Counted from the first letter of the stretch, positions 1 through 7,374 are shown. The stretch: DNA of 18,983 nt from JAHHLP01 sp041609895 (GCA_041609895.1 JBFIPX010000051.1:1-18983), one strand, 5' to 3'. Numbers and translations: made by a program. The notes: generated from the sequence alone by a model not told the origin.

Positions 1-1252
1 CGCGAATCGGCATACTGGCTCCAACAAAGACGTCGTGCCCGGACGGCAGTCGCCTACCGATCAAATCGGCGACCCCAGGCTCCGATAAAGATTTCTCCAG
101 CCTCGACTCGAGGACCGTATGGAATCCTTTGCCCACCTCATCGATTCGTGGCCAACAGGATCCTGTCGTATCTGTCAGCTTGACGGCACCGCGACCTATC
201 GCATCACAAAATGCGGCGGCTTCGGACTCTATCCGGAACGTGACACGATGCATCGGATCGATCCGCTCAGGATGGGGAGCTACGAGAATCACGTCACGCG
301 GAGCGCATGACTCAAGGTGTTCGTAGAGAGCCTTCGACGTAACCCTCGCACCGACATGGATTACACAATCGGGATGCAGCGTACTGCGCAGCGCTTCCGA
401 CTTGAGCAGGAGTTCCATACGGCGCACAACTTGCACGCCGGAAGTTTCGGGGATGTTGGAAAGAACGTCGGCCAGGATGGGCCAACCCAGTCGCGCCGCG
501 AGAGCGACAGTAGCCTTGATGTCCGCGTCACATCGGAGTCGACCGGCAACAATCGCACCTCGCTTCGATCGGCGTATCGCATCTTGCACATGTTTGACGC
601 TGGACAGCGCCGGTTCTTGGGATGCTTCGCCGTACTGCGTAAACGGCCGATCGTGGTCTAGCCAGCGCCCGACCGCGATGCTACCCGGCACGTCGAATCC
701 GGCATCCCGACTCGGAGAAAGCGGTTCCCGAAACATCCAATTAACGTGAACCGGTCCGGGTGTCTCCACGGCGCGATGCACGGCCTGATCGATGGTCGTC
801 AAGATGAACGCCGGATCGATCTCGCAGGAGGCGGCCGGGACGTCGACCGACCAACGTGTGAAGGTGCCAAATATGCCCGGCTGTCGAATGGTCTGGTTTG
901 CACCCGACGACCGGAGTTCAGGCGGTCGATCGGCGGTGATAACGAGCAACGGAACGGCATCGACGGCCGCTTCCACCACGGCCGGCAAGCAATTCGCCAC
1001 GGCAGTGCCGGACGTGGTAATGACGGCGGCCGGCATTCCGAATCCTCTTGCCCAACCGAGCGCCGCGAACGCGGCTCCACGCTCATCAAAATGGACGACC
1101 GCTGATGCGCGGGCGTTGCGTGAGATTGCGACGGCCAACGGCGATGATCGTGAGCCCGGGGCCACAAAGAACTGATTCACGCCGTTGCGAATCAGCTCCT
1201 CGACCGCAAGCTGCGCCCAGAATTGTCCGATGTTTTCAGCTTCAGGATTCAA
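1..1252 (-). CDS. menD: 2-succinyl-5-enolpyruvyl-6-hydroxy-3-cyclohexene-1-carboxylate synthase MenD (3'-truncated by window edge)
   Basis: MenD is the cytosolic thiamine-diphosphate enzyme that joins isochorismate and 2-oxoglutarate to give SEPHCHC, the second committed step of menaquinone synthesis. About 417 codons are present of a usual 550-600; the C-terminal ThDP pyrophosphate-binding domain lies outside the window. The family signature PGSRSSPL is at residues 32-39, the DERG segment carrying the cofactor-activating glutamate (E57) at 56-59, followed by TTSGTAVAN and LLVITADRPPELR. No ATG or GTG is suitably placed. The best start is TTG at 1252-1250, which lies inside the 3' end of menF and gives an 11-bp overlap, so translation is probably coupled to menF. 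No Shine-Dalgarno is visible. Function is certain from the motifs; the TTG start is inferred. Confidence 0.93.
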   Translation of the reverse strand, partial: MNPEAENIGQFWAQLAVEELIRNGVNQFFVAPGSRSSPLAVAISRNARASAVVHFDERGAAFAALGWARGFGMPAAVITTSGTAVANCLPAVVEAAVDAVPLLVITADRPPELRSSGANQTIRQPGIFGTFTRWSVDVPAASCEIDPAFILTTIDQAVHRAVETPGPVHVNWMFREPLSPSRDAGFDVPGSIAVGRWLDHDRPFTQYGEASQEPALSSVKHVQDAIRRSKRGAIVAGRLRCDADIKATVALAARLGWPILADVLSNIPETSGVQVVRRMELLLKSEALRSTLHPDCVIHVGARVTSKALYEHLESCAPRDVILVAPHPERIDPMHRVTFRIESEAAAFCDAIGRGAVKLTDTTGSCWPRIDEVGKGFHTVLESRLEKSLSEPGVADLIGRRLPSGHDVFVGASMPIR

Positions 1253-2615
1253 GGCCGAGCGCTCTGAGAAAGTCGCCGATCTTCTGTTCGATCTCCTGCC
1301 ATTCGAGGTCGGGGTCCGAGCCGCAGACGATCCCCGCGCCGGAGTAGACGTCTAGAGTCGAATCCTGACAAAGGGCGGATCGAATGGCGACCGCAAACTC
1401 GGCACCTCCGTCAGCGATCCAGCCGACCGGGCCCGCGTACCAGCCTCGGTCAAACGGCTCCAGATGTCTAATGACGTCCAATGCTTCTTCGTGAGGGTGA
1501 CCTCCAACCGCTGGCGTCGGATGCAGTGCTTGCAGCAAATCGACGGCATCGACACCCTCGGCTACCACCCCGTCCACGCTCGAGCGAAGGTGCCGCCCTT
1601 GAGCAAGTTTCATATCCGAAGCCGTCGTATCCACATGGAGGACGCGCGTTAGGTCAGCCAGACTTTCCTTGATGCTTTGCCGGACGTATTCATGTTCACG
1701 TTGGTCCTTCTCGCTGAGAAGTAGACGACGCTGATACCTGCGATCCGCACCCTCCGTCTCGCCCCTCGGGGCCGTCCCCGCTACGGCCTCGCTTCGAATG
1801 GAAGAACCCGCGAGTCGGAAGAGCATTTCCGGAGATGCCCCCACGAAGGACGAAGTCCCATTTGCGAACACGAAGTGATAGCATCGGGGAGTGATTCGTC
1901 GCAGCCGCAGCAGCAGATTGACAGCATCCAGTGTTGCGTCAAAACTGAGACGCACCCGCCTTCCGAGCACGACCTTTGCCAAAGACGTGCTGGAGAACGC
2001 CGAGAGCGCCCAGTCCACCGAATGAATCCAGTCTGTTTCATCCGGAAGGTCGGTGCGACTGATCAACTCGGGCACGACAGATGGGGCGAAGCTTGGGTCG
2101 CGAAGTGCGTCGAGCTCCTGCAGAATCGCTTCGTAATCATCGCTCGGACCTACGTTGCAGGCTGCCAACATTGTTCCCTCGACGCGCCTGAGCTCAAATC
2201 TAGGCATGACAAACCGGTACGTCGGAAATGACCTCCACGCTGGGTCGGCCGGGGCACCGTCGTCAAAACGCATTCCACCGAATAAGCGTGATCCCGAGGA
2301 GATGCGCGAAAGAATGAGATCAAGATCATTCCGAAGGGACGAATAGTCGAGTTTGCCACGGTGCTCGACCACACACGCCTGCCCTACGCCGGCAACAATA
2401 TCGCCGCGGTCGCGGCCGCTCCAGTAGAAACGGTCCGTCGCTTCCTGAACACGAAGCCACTCCAGCGGGTCTGTCGTCGGTACCCGGACGATTATCCGCC
2501 GGAAGACGTCGCCGGTAGGCCTACCATGATCCCTCGCCTCGAGCAGGGCACGGCGGAGATCCGACCTGAAATCAAGCGACGTAGCCCTTACGGTCCCGAA
2601 GAGAGATTCCTTCAT
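1242..2615 (-). CDS. menF: Isochorismate synthase MenF
   Basis: This 457-residue cytosolic enzyme converts chorismate to isochorismate, the entry reaction of menaquinone synthesis. It belongs to the chorismate-binding MenF/EntC/TrpE family and has the usual length. Conserved segments appear in order: LAKVVLGRR with the likely general-base lysine (K214), GASPEMLFRL at 259-268, EAVAGTAPRG at 276-285, SEKDQREHEYV at 301-311, LHPTPAVGG at 364-372, FDRGWYAGPVGW at 388-399, and the C-terminal YSGAGIV with a following metal-binding E..EIEQKI segment. The pairing with menD favours menaquinone over siderophore synthesis. Translation starts at ATG 2615 without a recognisable ribosome-binding site. The 115-bp upstream gap holds an A/T-rich inverted repeat (2696-2713) but no convincing promoter. 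Confidence 0.95.
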   Translation of the reverse strand: MKESLFGTVRATSLDFRSDLRRALLEARDHGRPTGDVFRRIIVRVPTTDPLEWLRVQEATDRFYWSGRDRGDIVAGVGQACVVEHRGKLDYSSLRNDLDLILSRISSGSRLFGGMRFDDGAPADPAWRSFPTYRFVMPRFELRRVEGTMLAACNVGPSDDYEAILQELDALRDPSFAPSVVPELISRTDLPDETDWIHSVDWALSAFSSTSLAKVVLGRRVRLSFDATLDAVNLLLRLRRITPRCYHFVFANGTSSFVGASPEMLFRLAGSSIRSEAVAGTAPRGETEGADRRYQRRLLLSEKDQREHEYVRQSIKESLADLTRVLHVDTTASDMKLAQGRHLRSSVDGVVAEGVDAVDLLQALHPTPAVGGHPHEEALDVIRHLEPFDRGWYAGPVGWIADGGAEFAVAIRSALCQDSTLDVYSGAGIVCGSDPDLEWQEIEQKIGDFLRALGLES

Positions 2616-2695
2616 CGATCGTAACTGCGTCCGTTAAAGTAGTCTTTCTTGCCAATTTGGGTGTCAGCAGGGTAAACGTAGGGCAAATTACGTGG

Positions 2696-2713
2696 TTTCA
2701 ATTTTTTTTGAAA
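2696..2713. repeat. Small A/T-rich inverted repeat upstream of menF
   Basis: Arms TTTCAA (2696-2701) and TTGAAA (2708-2713) are perfect complements around a T6 loop, lying between the end of the EamA transporter gene and the start of menF. On the minus strand the second arm reads TTGAAA, a possible -35 hexamer, but no good -10 follows at normal spacing. It may be a weak terminator or a promoter element; the sequence alone does not decide. Confidence 0.25.
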
Positions 2714-2730
2714 GTTCGCAACACGGGGAA

Positions 2731-3600
2731 TCAGGCAGTCAACAAGACCAGGGCGGCCGCGGCAAGAACGAGTCCGAGCAGGTTGTATCGGTTCAATGAT
2801 TCAGACCACACGGCAACGCCGAGCACCGTCCCGCCCAACACGATGGCTACGTGATTGAACGGAAATGCCACAGTTCCGGGCAGCTGCGACAGCGCTTCGA
2901 GAAAGAACTCGACGGAGCCAAAATTGACCATCCCAAGCACGACACCATAAACCAGCACGAGCCTGCTCGTTTTGCCTTCGACCGGCTTCCCGTTGCGCGC
3001 GACAATCAAACATCCGACGACAAACGCGCTGGCAAATACGGCGAAGAGAAAGATGGGCCGGGACACAATACCCGAAAAAGACTCTTCAAAAAGCTTGAGT
3101 GACGTATCTGTAGCGCCCGCTGCAACGAAGAGGCTGACCAGCGTGATAGTCGACAAAAAGGACGTCCGATGACCTTGAGATGTTACGGAGCGACGCGTTG
3201 CCGATAGCAAAACGAGGGAGACAATTGCGCACGGCAAGCCGGCGAGCTGTAAGCCGTCCGGCGACTCCTGCCAGTACAGCCAGGAGAACACAAAAGGGAC
3301 GACCAGCGAGATGCGGGCTACCGACGTCGCGATGACGAGTCCTGACATTTCCGTTGCCAGCGAATACAGGGCAAACGTTACAATGAACAGGATGCCCAGC
3401 AAGGCGCCGACGCTCACAGCAACGACAATGTCAGCATTCAATTCCCCCAGCTTGAACCCGGACAGACCGAGCGCCAGGCCAGCCGCGCATAGGTAGTTGA
3501 CCGTCAATAATTGGAATCGATCAACCTTCAATCTGCCACAGATTTTGAAGATCACCCCGATGGCAAGACTACAGGAGACGGCCAATAACAGGTATAGCAT
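2731..3600 (-). CDS. EamA/DMT-superfamily membrane transporter
   Basis: This 289-residue protein is almost entirely hydrophobic, with about ten predicted transmembrane helices, and it starts with a helix at residues 1-18. Length, helix count and the two similar five-helix halves fit the drug/metabolite transporter (EamA) superfamily of inner-membrane exporters and permeases. A short charged stretch near the middle (ATRRSVTSQGHR, about 154-165) separates the halves. The substrate cannot be read from the sequence. ATG 3600 is 42 bp after the YbbR-protein stop, so the two may share a transcript. The menF gene follows 115 bp downstream. Assignment to the superfamily rests on topology and overall character rather than on a catalytic motif. 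Confidence 0.82.
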   Translation of the reverse strand: MLYLLLAVSCSLAIGVIFKICGRLKVDRFQLLTVNYLCAAGLALGLSGFKLGELNADIVVAVSVGALLGILFIVTFALYSLATEMSGLVIATSVARISLVVPFVFSWLYWQESPDGLQLAGLPCAIVSLVLLSATRRSVTSQGHRTSFLSTITLVSLFVAAGATDTSLKLFEESFSGIVSRPIFLFAVFASAFVVGCLIVARNGKPVEGKTSRLVLVYGVVLGMVNFGSVEFFLEALSQLPGTVAFPFNHVAIVLGGTVLGVAVWSESLNRYNLLGLVLAAAALVLLTA

Positions 3601-3642
3601 ACCACCGTAATCGTGTTACTCCGCCTTGATGTGGACTGCAGA

Positions 3643-4659
3643 CTACTCGCTCACGAGGTAATTGTAGTACCGGAGCGATTGCGGGAAGAACTGCACATCC
3701 CGGATGTGCAGATCATCGGGAAGGAAGAGGTGGGGTTTGACACGGCCCGTTGTGTCCGAGCGGATATCCTCATAACGAACCGTGGCGAAGAAATTCGGAG
3801 CCCTCAGCGACTGATTGAACTCGGTGAGAAGCACCCGATACCGGACTGTCAGGCTCGACGGTTCGAGGGTGACGAGCTTGTCCGAGGATGGAGCCCCCTC
3901 CAGAATGACGTCCACCTCCCGCTCTGCACCGGTGAACTCACGCGCCACCGCGATCAGAGTGGCTCGCTCGATGTCGCGTTCTACCAGGCCTACAAGGCTG
4001 TCGACCAGCGAAATCTGCACGGCGATCGAGTCGACGAGTCCATTTCTGACGATGGACACCGTCGGCCAGTATTCGATAAGCTCTACCACCGACGCCGCGC
4101 CCGAGACCGTAATGGAGTCGGGAACGGTTCTCGGAACGTCGATTAGTTCGTGGGTATCCGGGGTGTTGATCTTGGCACGGAGCCGAATCGGTACCCGTCG
4201 GGTGATCCTCTCGTCCGTTCTGACGACGTAGGTCCTCGGGCGAACCGATTCAAGCGTAAGGTTCCTCAGCAAGTCCGAGGGCGTTGCGTCCAGATTGACG
4301 ATCTCCCGACCGGCGTCGATCGGTAACGATGGTCGATTGTAGTAGATACGAAATAGTGACACACCCTCTCCCCGCACCTGAACTCTGACATTCGATGGTG
4401 GAAGCTCTGCAAGTGCCTGGCCGGCCGGCAAGTTGACGACAGTCGTCGGTAAATCCAGAGCGAGGCTGTAGGTCTTTTGCAACGAGAAGACAAACCACAG
4501 CAGAGCTGAGGTCATGATACAGACCGCAATGGCAGTGCCTCGGCGCCCTGAGGAGGCCTCCGGGTAGTCCCCGTAGCTGCGTTGGCCTTCAAAGAACGCT
4601 TTGAAGCGTTCCCAGAAGACTGGGGCTGAAGCGTTATCGTTCTCGTTCTCCGGAGCCAC
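3643..4659 (-). CDS. YbbR/CdaR-domain membrane-anchored protein
   Basis: This 338-residue protein has a hydrophilic cytoplasmic N-terminus, one transmembrane helix (about 42-60, ending LLWFVFSL) and a long extracytoplasmic part built of beta-rich YbbR-like repeats; the stretch from SLALDLPTTVVNLPAG to VRVQVRGEGVSL is typical of the first repeat. In Firmicutes YbbR (CdaR) regulates the diadenylate cyclase CdaA and lies next to it; no cyclase gene is found here, so that role is only possible. The start is GTG at 4659; an in-frame TAG lies ten codons upstream and no ATG is available between them. The BMC genes lie 165 bp upstream and the EamA transporter 42 bp downstream. Family call is good, cellular role unknown. 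Confidence 0.85.
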   Translation of the reverse strand: MAPENENDNASAPVFWERFKAFFEGQRSYGDYPEASSGRRGTAIAVCIMTSALLWFVFSLQKTYSLALDLPTTVVNLPAGQALAELPPSNVRVQVRGEGVSLFRIYYNRPSLPIDAGREIVNLDATPSDLLRNLTLESVRPRTYVVRTDERITRRVPIRLRAKINTPDTHELIDVPRTVPDSITVSGAASVVELIEYWPTVSIVRNGLVDSIAVQISLVDSLVGLVERDIERATLIAVAREFTGAEREVDVILEGAPSSDKLVTLEPSSLTVRYRVLLTEFNQSLRAPNFFATVRYEDIRSDTTGRVKPHLFLPDDLHIRDVQFFPQSLRYYNYLVSE

Positions 4660-4824
4660 GCGGGTGTAAGAATCTGGATGATCTTCCTAGATATACCGGT
4701 CAGCATGATTTGTTGCTGCCGGTCGACCGATTTCGCCGGATCGCCCGCCCTGCCAATCGTCCGTGCATCGTCGAACGCCGAGACGACACCGTAAGAGTAG
4801 ATGGCCGGTGCCGGAAGCTCGAAC
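4660..4824. other. Intergenic region between the BMC-extension gene and the YbbR gene
   Basis: No coding region is supported in these 165 bp. A 10-bp palindrome CGGTCGACCG is present at 4720-4729. No U-tract-bearing hairpin was seen after the BMC stop codon, so readthrough from the BMC pair into the YbbR gene is possible. No recognisable promoter was found. Confidence 0.5.
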
Positions 4825-5346
4825 TCACGACCGATATTTCCGCAGTAGATCGACGAGTGTCTGTTTATTTGAACGAGCGATCTCGCGACCCTGTATCGGT
4901 AAGCCCGGCGTTTCGCGAGCCAGGCTACGCAACTCACGAACGGTCATCGACTCCAGATCGCCGGACTTGATCTGCGACTTCGCGGGGGTCGCGGTCTTAG
5001 TATCGCTTTTGGGCTTCGAACTGCGGGCCGTACTGCTCTCCTTCGAGGGAGCGCTTACTTCTTCGAGGACGAGTTTCCGGACGTCGGCATCGGGGCGTGG
5101 AATAACGTGCGAGGACAACAACTCGCCTACGCGTTCGGCCGCCGCCCGCCCGGCATCGACGGCAGCCTGTACCGCGGCCGTCTCTCCGAACACGTGGATG
5201 GTGATAAGGGCGGCAACCGTCTGCTCAACTGAAACGATTGATACCTCGGCTGTCTTCACCATCGCGTCGGCTGCCTCGATGGCGGCGACAAGTCCTTTGG
5301 TCTCGATCATTCCGAGAGCGCTGTCCGCGTGGTCGACCATCGGCAT
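4825..5346 (-). CDS. BMC shell protein with C-terminal SAP/Rho_N-like extension
   Basis: Residues 8-97 form one bacterial microcompartment hexamer domain: SALGMIETKGLVAAIEAAD at the start and SSHVIPRPDADVRKL at the end are diagnostic. A Ser/Thr/Lys/Ala-rich linker (about 98-128) leads to residues 129-173, where MTVRELRSLARE and NKQTLVDLLRKY look like the two helices of a SAP or Rho N-terminal nucleic-acid-binding fold. EutK, a BMC protein with a C-terminal helix-turn-helix proposed to bind nucleic acid, is a known parallel; DNA or RNA binding here is inference. The pore loop, glycine-rich in canonical hexamers, reads TVAAL (43-47). It lies 80 bp downstream of the canonical BMC-H gene and probably forms mixed shells with it. 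A start at M3 is equally possible. Canonical BMC-H proteins are about 90-100 residues, so this one is nearly double. Confidence 0.92.
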   Translation of the reverse strand: MPMVDHADSALGMIETKGLVAAIEAADAMVKTAEVSIVSVEQTVAALITIHVFGETAAVQAAVDAGRAAAERVGELLSSHVIPRPDADVRKLVLEEVSAPSKESSTARSSKPKSDTKTATPAKSQIKSGDLESMTVRELRSLARETPGLPIQGREIARSNKQTLVDLLRKYRS

Positions 5347-5365
5347 GTCGTGTTCTGACGCAAGC

Positions 5366-5394
5366 GCCCGGACCCATCATGAACGGACCCGGGC
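5366..5394. repeat. GC-rich hairpin between the two BMC genes
   Basis: GCCCGG (5366-5371) and CCGGGC (5389-5394) are complementary, with a direct repeat CGGACCC on either side of the loop. No T-run follows on the minus strand, so it is unlikely to be an intrinsic terminator. It ends about 19 nt before the ATG of the downstream BMC gene and could affect relative expression or RNA processing. That function is a guess. Confidence 0.35.
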
Positions 5395-5426
5395 ATGAAA
5401 AGTAGAAAGGCTGTCGCTCCGAGGGG

Positions 5427-5717
5427 TCAGCCCGAGACGTCCGGCAGAATCTTTTCGACGTCTGCGTGCGGCCTTGGAATCACGTGGACCGAAACCAGCT
5501 CGCCAACTCGTTCTGCTGCTGCGGCGCCCGCATCAGTAGCCGCTTTTACAGCGCCTACGTCACCACGCACCATGACGGTCACGTAGCCCCCGCCGATCTT
5601 CTCCTTGCCCGCCAGCCGGACCCGGGCGGCCTTGACCATCGCATCAGCTGCTTCGATAGCACCGACGAGCCCCCGCGTCTCAACCATTCCCAGGGCTATT
5701 CCGTAATCTTCTGCCAT
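5427..5717 (-). CDS. Canonical BMC-H microcompartment shell hexamer protein (PduA/EutM/CcmK-like)
   Basis: This 96-residue protein is a single, full-length BMC domain. ALGMVETRGLVGAIEAADAM (8-27), KIGGGYVTVMVRGDVGAVKA (40-59) and the C-terminal VHVIPRPHADVEKILP (77-92) match PduA/EutM-type hexamers very closely; G42-G44 form the central pore loop. Such proteins tile into the facets of a polyhedral shell enclosing metabolic enzymes, for example the propanediol or ethanolamine metabolosomes or the carboxysome. No signature enzyme, BMC-T or BMC vertex gene lies in this window, so the cargo is unknown and the pair looks like a satellite locus. ATG 5717 lacks a Shine-Dalgarno. A perfect palindrome lies 27-40 bp upstream. 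The flippase gene ends 148 bp upstream. Confidence 0.97.
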   Translation of the reverse strand: MAEDYGIALGMVETRGLVGAIEAADAMVKAARVRLAGKEKIGGGYVTVMVRGDVGAVKAATDAGAAAAERVGELVSVHVIPRPHADVEKILPDVSG

Positions 5718-5743
5718 AATGGAAGTGAACTGTTCGTGTTTGC

Positions 5744-5757
5744 GTACCCGCGGGTAC
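5744..5757. promoter_or_regulatory. Perfect 14-bp palindrome upstream of BMC-H gene (candidate operator)
   Basis: GTACCCGCGGGTAC is its own reverse complement and sits 27 bp upstream of the BMC-H start codon in an otherwise non-coding leader. Position and symmetry suit a binding site for a dimeric regulator controlling the shell genes. No regulator gene is adjacent, and a chance palindrome in GC-rich DNA cannot be excluded. Confidence 0.4.
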
Positions 5758-5812
5758 AGTTGGGCAATTGACGGCAGTTACGCCGTGGGAGCACGACTGA
5801 ATCGGCGCGATC

Positions 5813-5880
5813 AAAAAGATGCTCCCGTACGCGCTCATCGAATATAGACGGGGGTTTCACGTTTGTCAACCGGGAGCATC
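5813..5880 (-). terminator. Long-loop inverted repeat with T5 tail at the flippase 3' end
   Basis: On the minus strand GATGCTCCCG (5880-5871, within the last flippase codons) is perfectly complementary to CGGGAGCATC (5827-5818), which is followed at once by TTTTT (5817-5813). The 10-bp stem plus T-run resembles an intrinsic terminator separating the glycan operon from the BMC genes. The 43-nt loop is longer than usual, so efficiency is uncertain; a regulated or partial terminator is possible. Confidence 0.5.
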
Positions 5881-7374
5881 CCCGGCCGAACGGCTTCCTC
5901 CCGATACGATGGATCGGATCGTTCGTAGTCCGCCTTTCAGCTCGTCCGCGCGATACATTCGGGTCAGTATCAGTATCGGGAAATAACTCAGTAGAATGCT
6001 TACCCGGAAAACCATCCGAGGAAAGACACTCCACTCGGTCGCGACGGTGGCCGAATAGAACAGACCGACGATTAGGACCAGTGTCATCGCGGCCAAAGGC
6101 CAGTCATACCCGACGCTGTTCAGTCTCTCTGCAAAACGCGTCGAGAAGGCCGTAAGAATCAGAAAAGCAATCGCTGTCGCGGCCGCAGCTCCGACACCTT
6201 CGAGGGAGGGTATCAGCACGATATTCAGGGCGATATTCGACAGCGCGGCCACACCCACACAGAATGCTACGACGCCCGTCTTGCCCGCCCCCGTCAGGAC
6301 ACTGGAGACAATCTGGTTCGCGCCGTATGCCCAGAACCCAATCCCCACAAGAAGAACCAAAAGAGATATTCCGACATAGCTCTCATCTATCGAAAAGACG
6401 GATGCCATCAACTGCATCGCATCGCCCGAAAGCAGGGCGAGTCCGAGAAGCGCCCATCCCGTCCACACCACGTAGTGTCGAAAGATCTCTCGATGAAGTG
6501 ATACGTCGTCTGCGTCCAGCCGCCGAAGCCCCACGACAAGGAATGCCAGTTGAAAGCTCTGAACCAGCAAAACATTGATCACCCCAGCGACCCTCGATGC
6601 CCAGTCGTATTCGGCAATGACGAGCGGGTCACTCAACCATTTTAGCAGATATCGATCACTGGAATTCAGAATCCACGCGGACAGACTGGCCAACGAGAGC
6701 GGAGCCCCAAAACGAATCAGCGGTCGGACGACACGGAGATCGAGCGTCCACTTCAGCGGGGCAAACGCCACCGTGCAAGACACCAGTGTCGTAGCACCTG
6801 CAGCCGCAGCATACGACAGGAGAACACCCTCGAGGCCCCGATTCGAAAAAACCAGCCAGTAGATGCAAAGTGCGACGAGAAAGGCCACCTCCAGCATCTG
6901 AAAAGATCCATATACGAGAGGCCTTTCCTGTACGCGAAAGAGCGTCAGCGGGACTGCCCCGATTACCTTGAACAGCACGTACAGGAGTACCAAACCGACG
7001 ATTGCTTTCAGCGACCTGTCATCAAGCAGCAATACAGCCACGTCCTCTCCGAAAGCGAAGTAGACAGATGCTGTAATGAGAATGCCGATGCACGATGAGA
7101 CAAATAGTGATGTGACCGCCAGAGCATCGCGCCGCTCGCGGAAATCCGGGTGTGTCCAAAAACGCAAGAGCCCCGACGAAATCCCCAAGCCGACCACGAA
7201 GACCCCCAGTTGCGCGCTGACAAGAAGCAGTGCCAGATAACCGTACGAGGCCACCTCGAGGTAGTCAGGATTCAGCAGTACAGGTGCCAGAATGAGTCCA
7301 CCGATCTTGACCGCGACATTGCCGAGGGAGTAGAACGCACTCTGTCGCGCCAGACTTTGAACCCGTTTCTTCAT
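5866..7374 (-). CDS. Polysaccharide/lipid-linked oligosaccharide flippase (Wzx/MATE-type, MOP superfamily)
   Basis: This 502-residue protein carries about twelve to fourteen hydrophobic segments throughout its length. The N-terminus (RQSAFYSLGNVAVKIGGLIL) and repeated helix pairs fit the oligosaccharide flippases that move undecaprenyl-linked glycans across the inner membrane. A flippase is the expected partner of the glycosyltransferases and the epimerase encoded just upstream. ATG 7374 shares one base with the TAA stop of the preceding glycosyltransferase gene, so the two are translationally coupled. The C-terminal tail after the last helix is short and basic. The transported glycan cannot be deduced. 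The gene ends within an inverted repeat that may terminate the operon. Confidence 0.9.
   Translation of the reverse strand: MKKRVQSLARQSAFYSLGNVAVKIGGLILAPVLLNPDYLEVASYGYLALLLVSAQLGVFVVGLGISSGLLRFWTHPDFRERRDALAVTSLFVSSCIGILITASVYFAFGEDVAVLLLDDRSLKAIVGLVLLYVLFKVIGAVPLTLFRVQERPLVYGSFQMLEVAFLVALCIYWLVFSNRGLEGVLLSYAAAAGATTLVSCTVAFAPLKWTLDLRVVRPLIRFGAPLSLASLSAWILNSSDRYLLKWLSDPLVIAEYDWASRVAGVINVLLVQSFQLAFLVVGLRRLDADDVSLHREIFRHYVVWTGWALLGLALLSGDAMQLMASVFSIDESYVGISLLVLLVGIGFWAYGANQIVSSVLTGAGKTGVVAFCVGVAALSNIALNIVLIPSLEGVGAAAATAIAFLILTAFSTRFAERLNSVGYDWPLAAMTLVLIVGLFYSATVATEWSVFPRMVFRVSILLSYFPILILTRMYRADELKGGLRTIRSIVSGGSRSAGDAPG

Noticed and set aside
317..1175. Several 100-130 codon frames on the plus strand over menD
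   Set aside because: All are antisense to the menD frame, which is uninterrupted and carries the full set of family motifs.
2616..2730. Promoter for menF with -35 TTGAAA
   Set aside because: The -35-like hexamer is part of an A/T inverted repeat and no acceptable -10 or TAnnTTTG element follows at the right distance.
4763..5398. 211-codon open frame on the plus strand across the BMC-extension gene
   Set aside because: It is antisense to a clear BMC gene, rich in Ser/Arg/Thr and without recognisable domains; it mirrors codon bias of the real gene.
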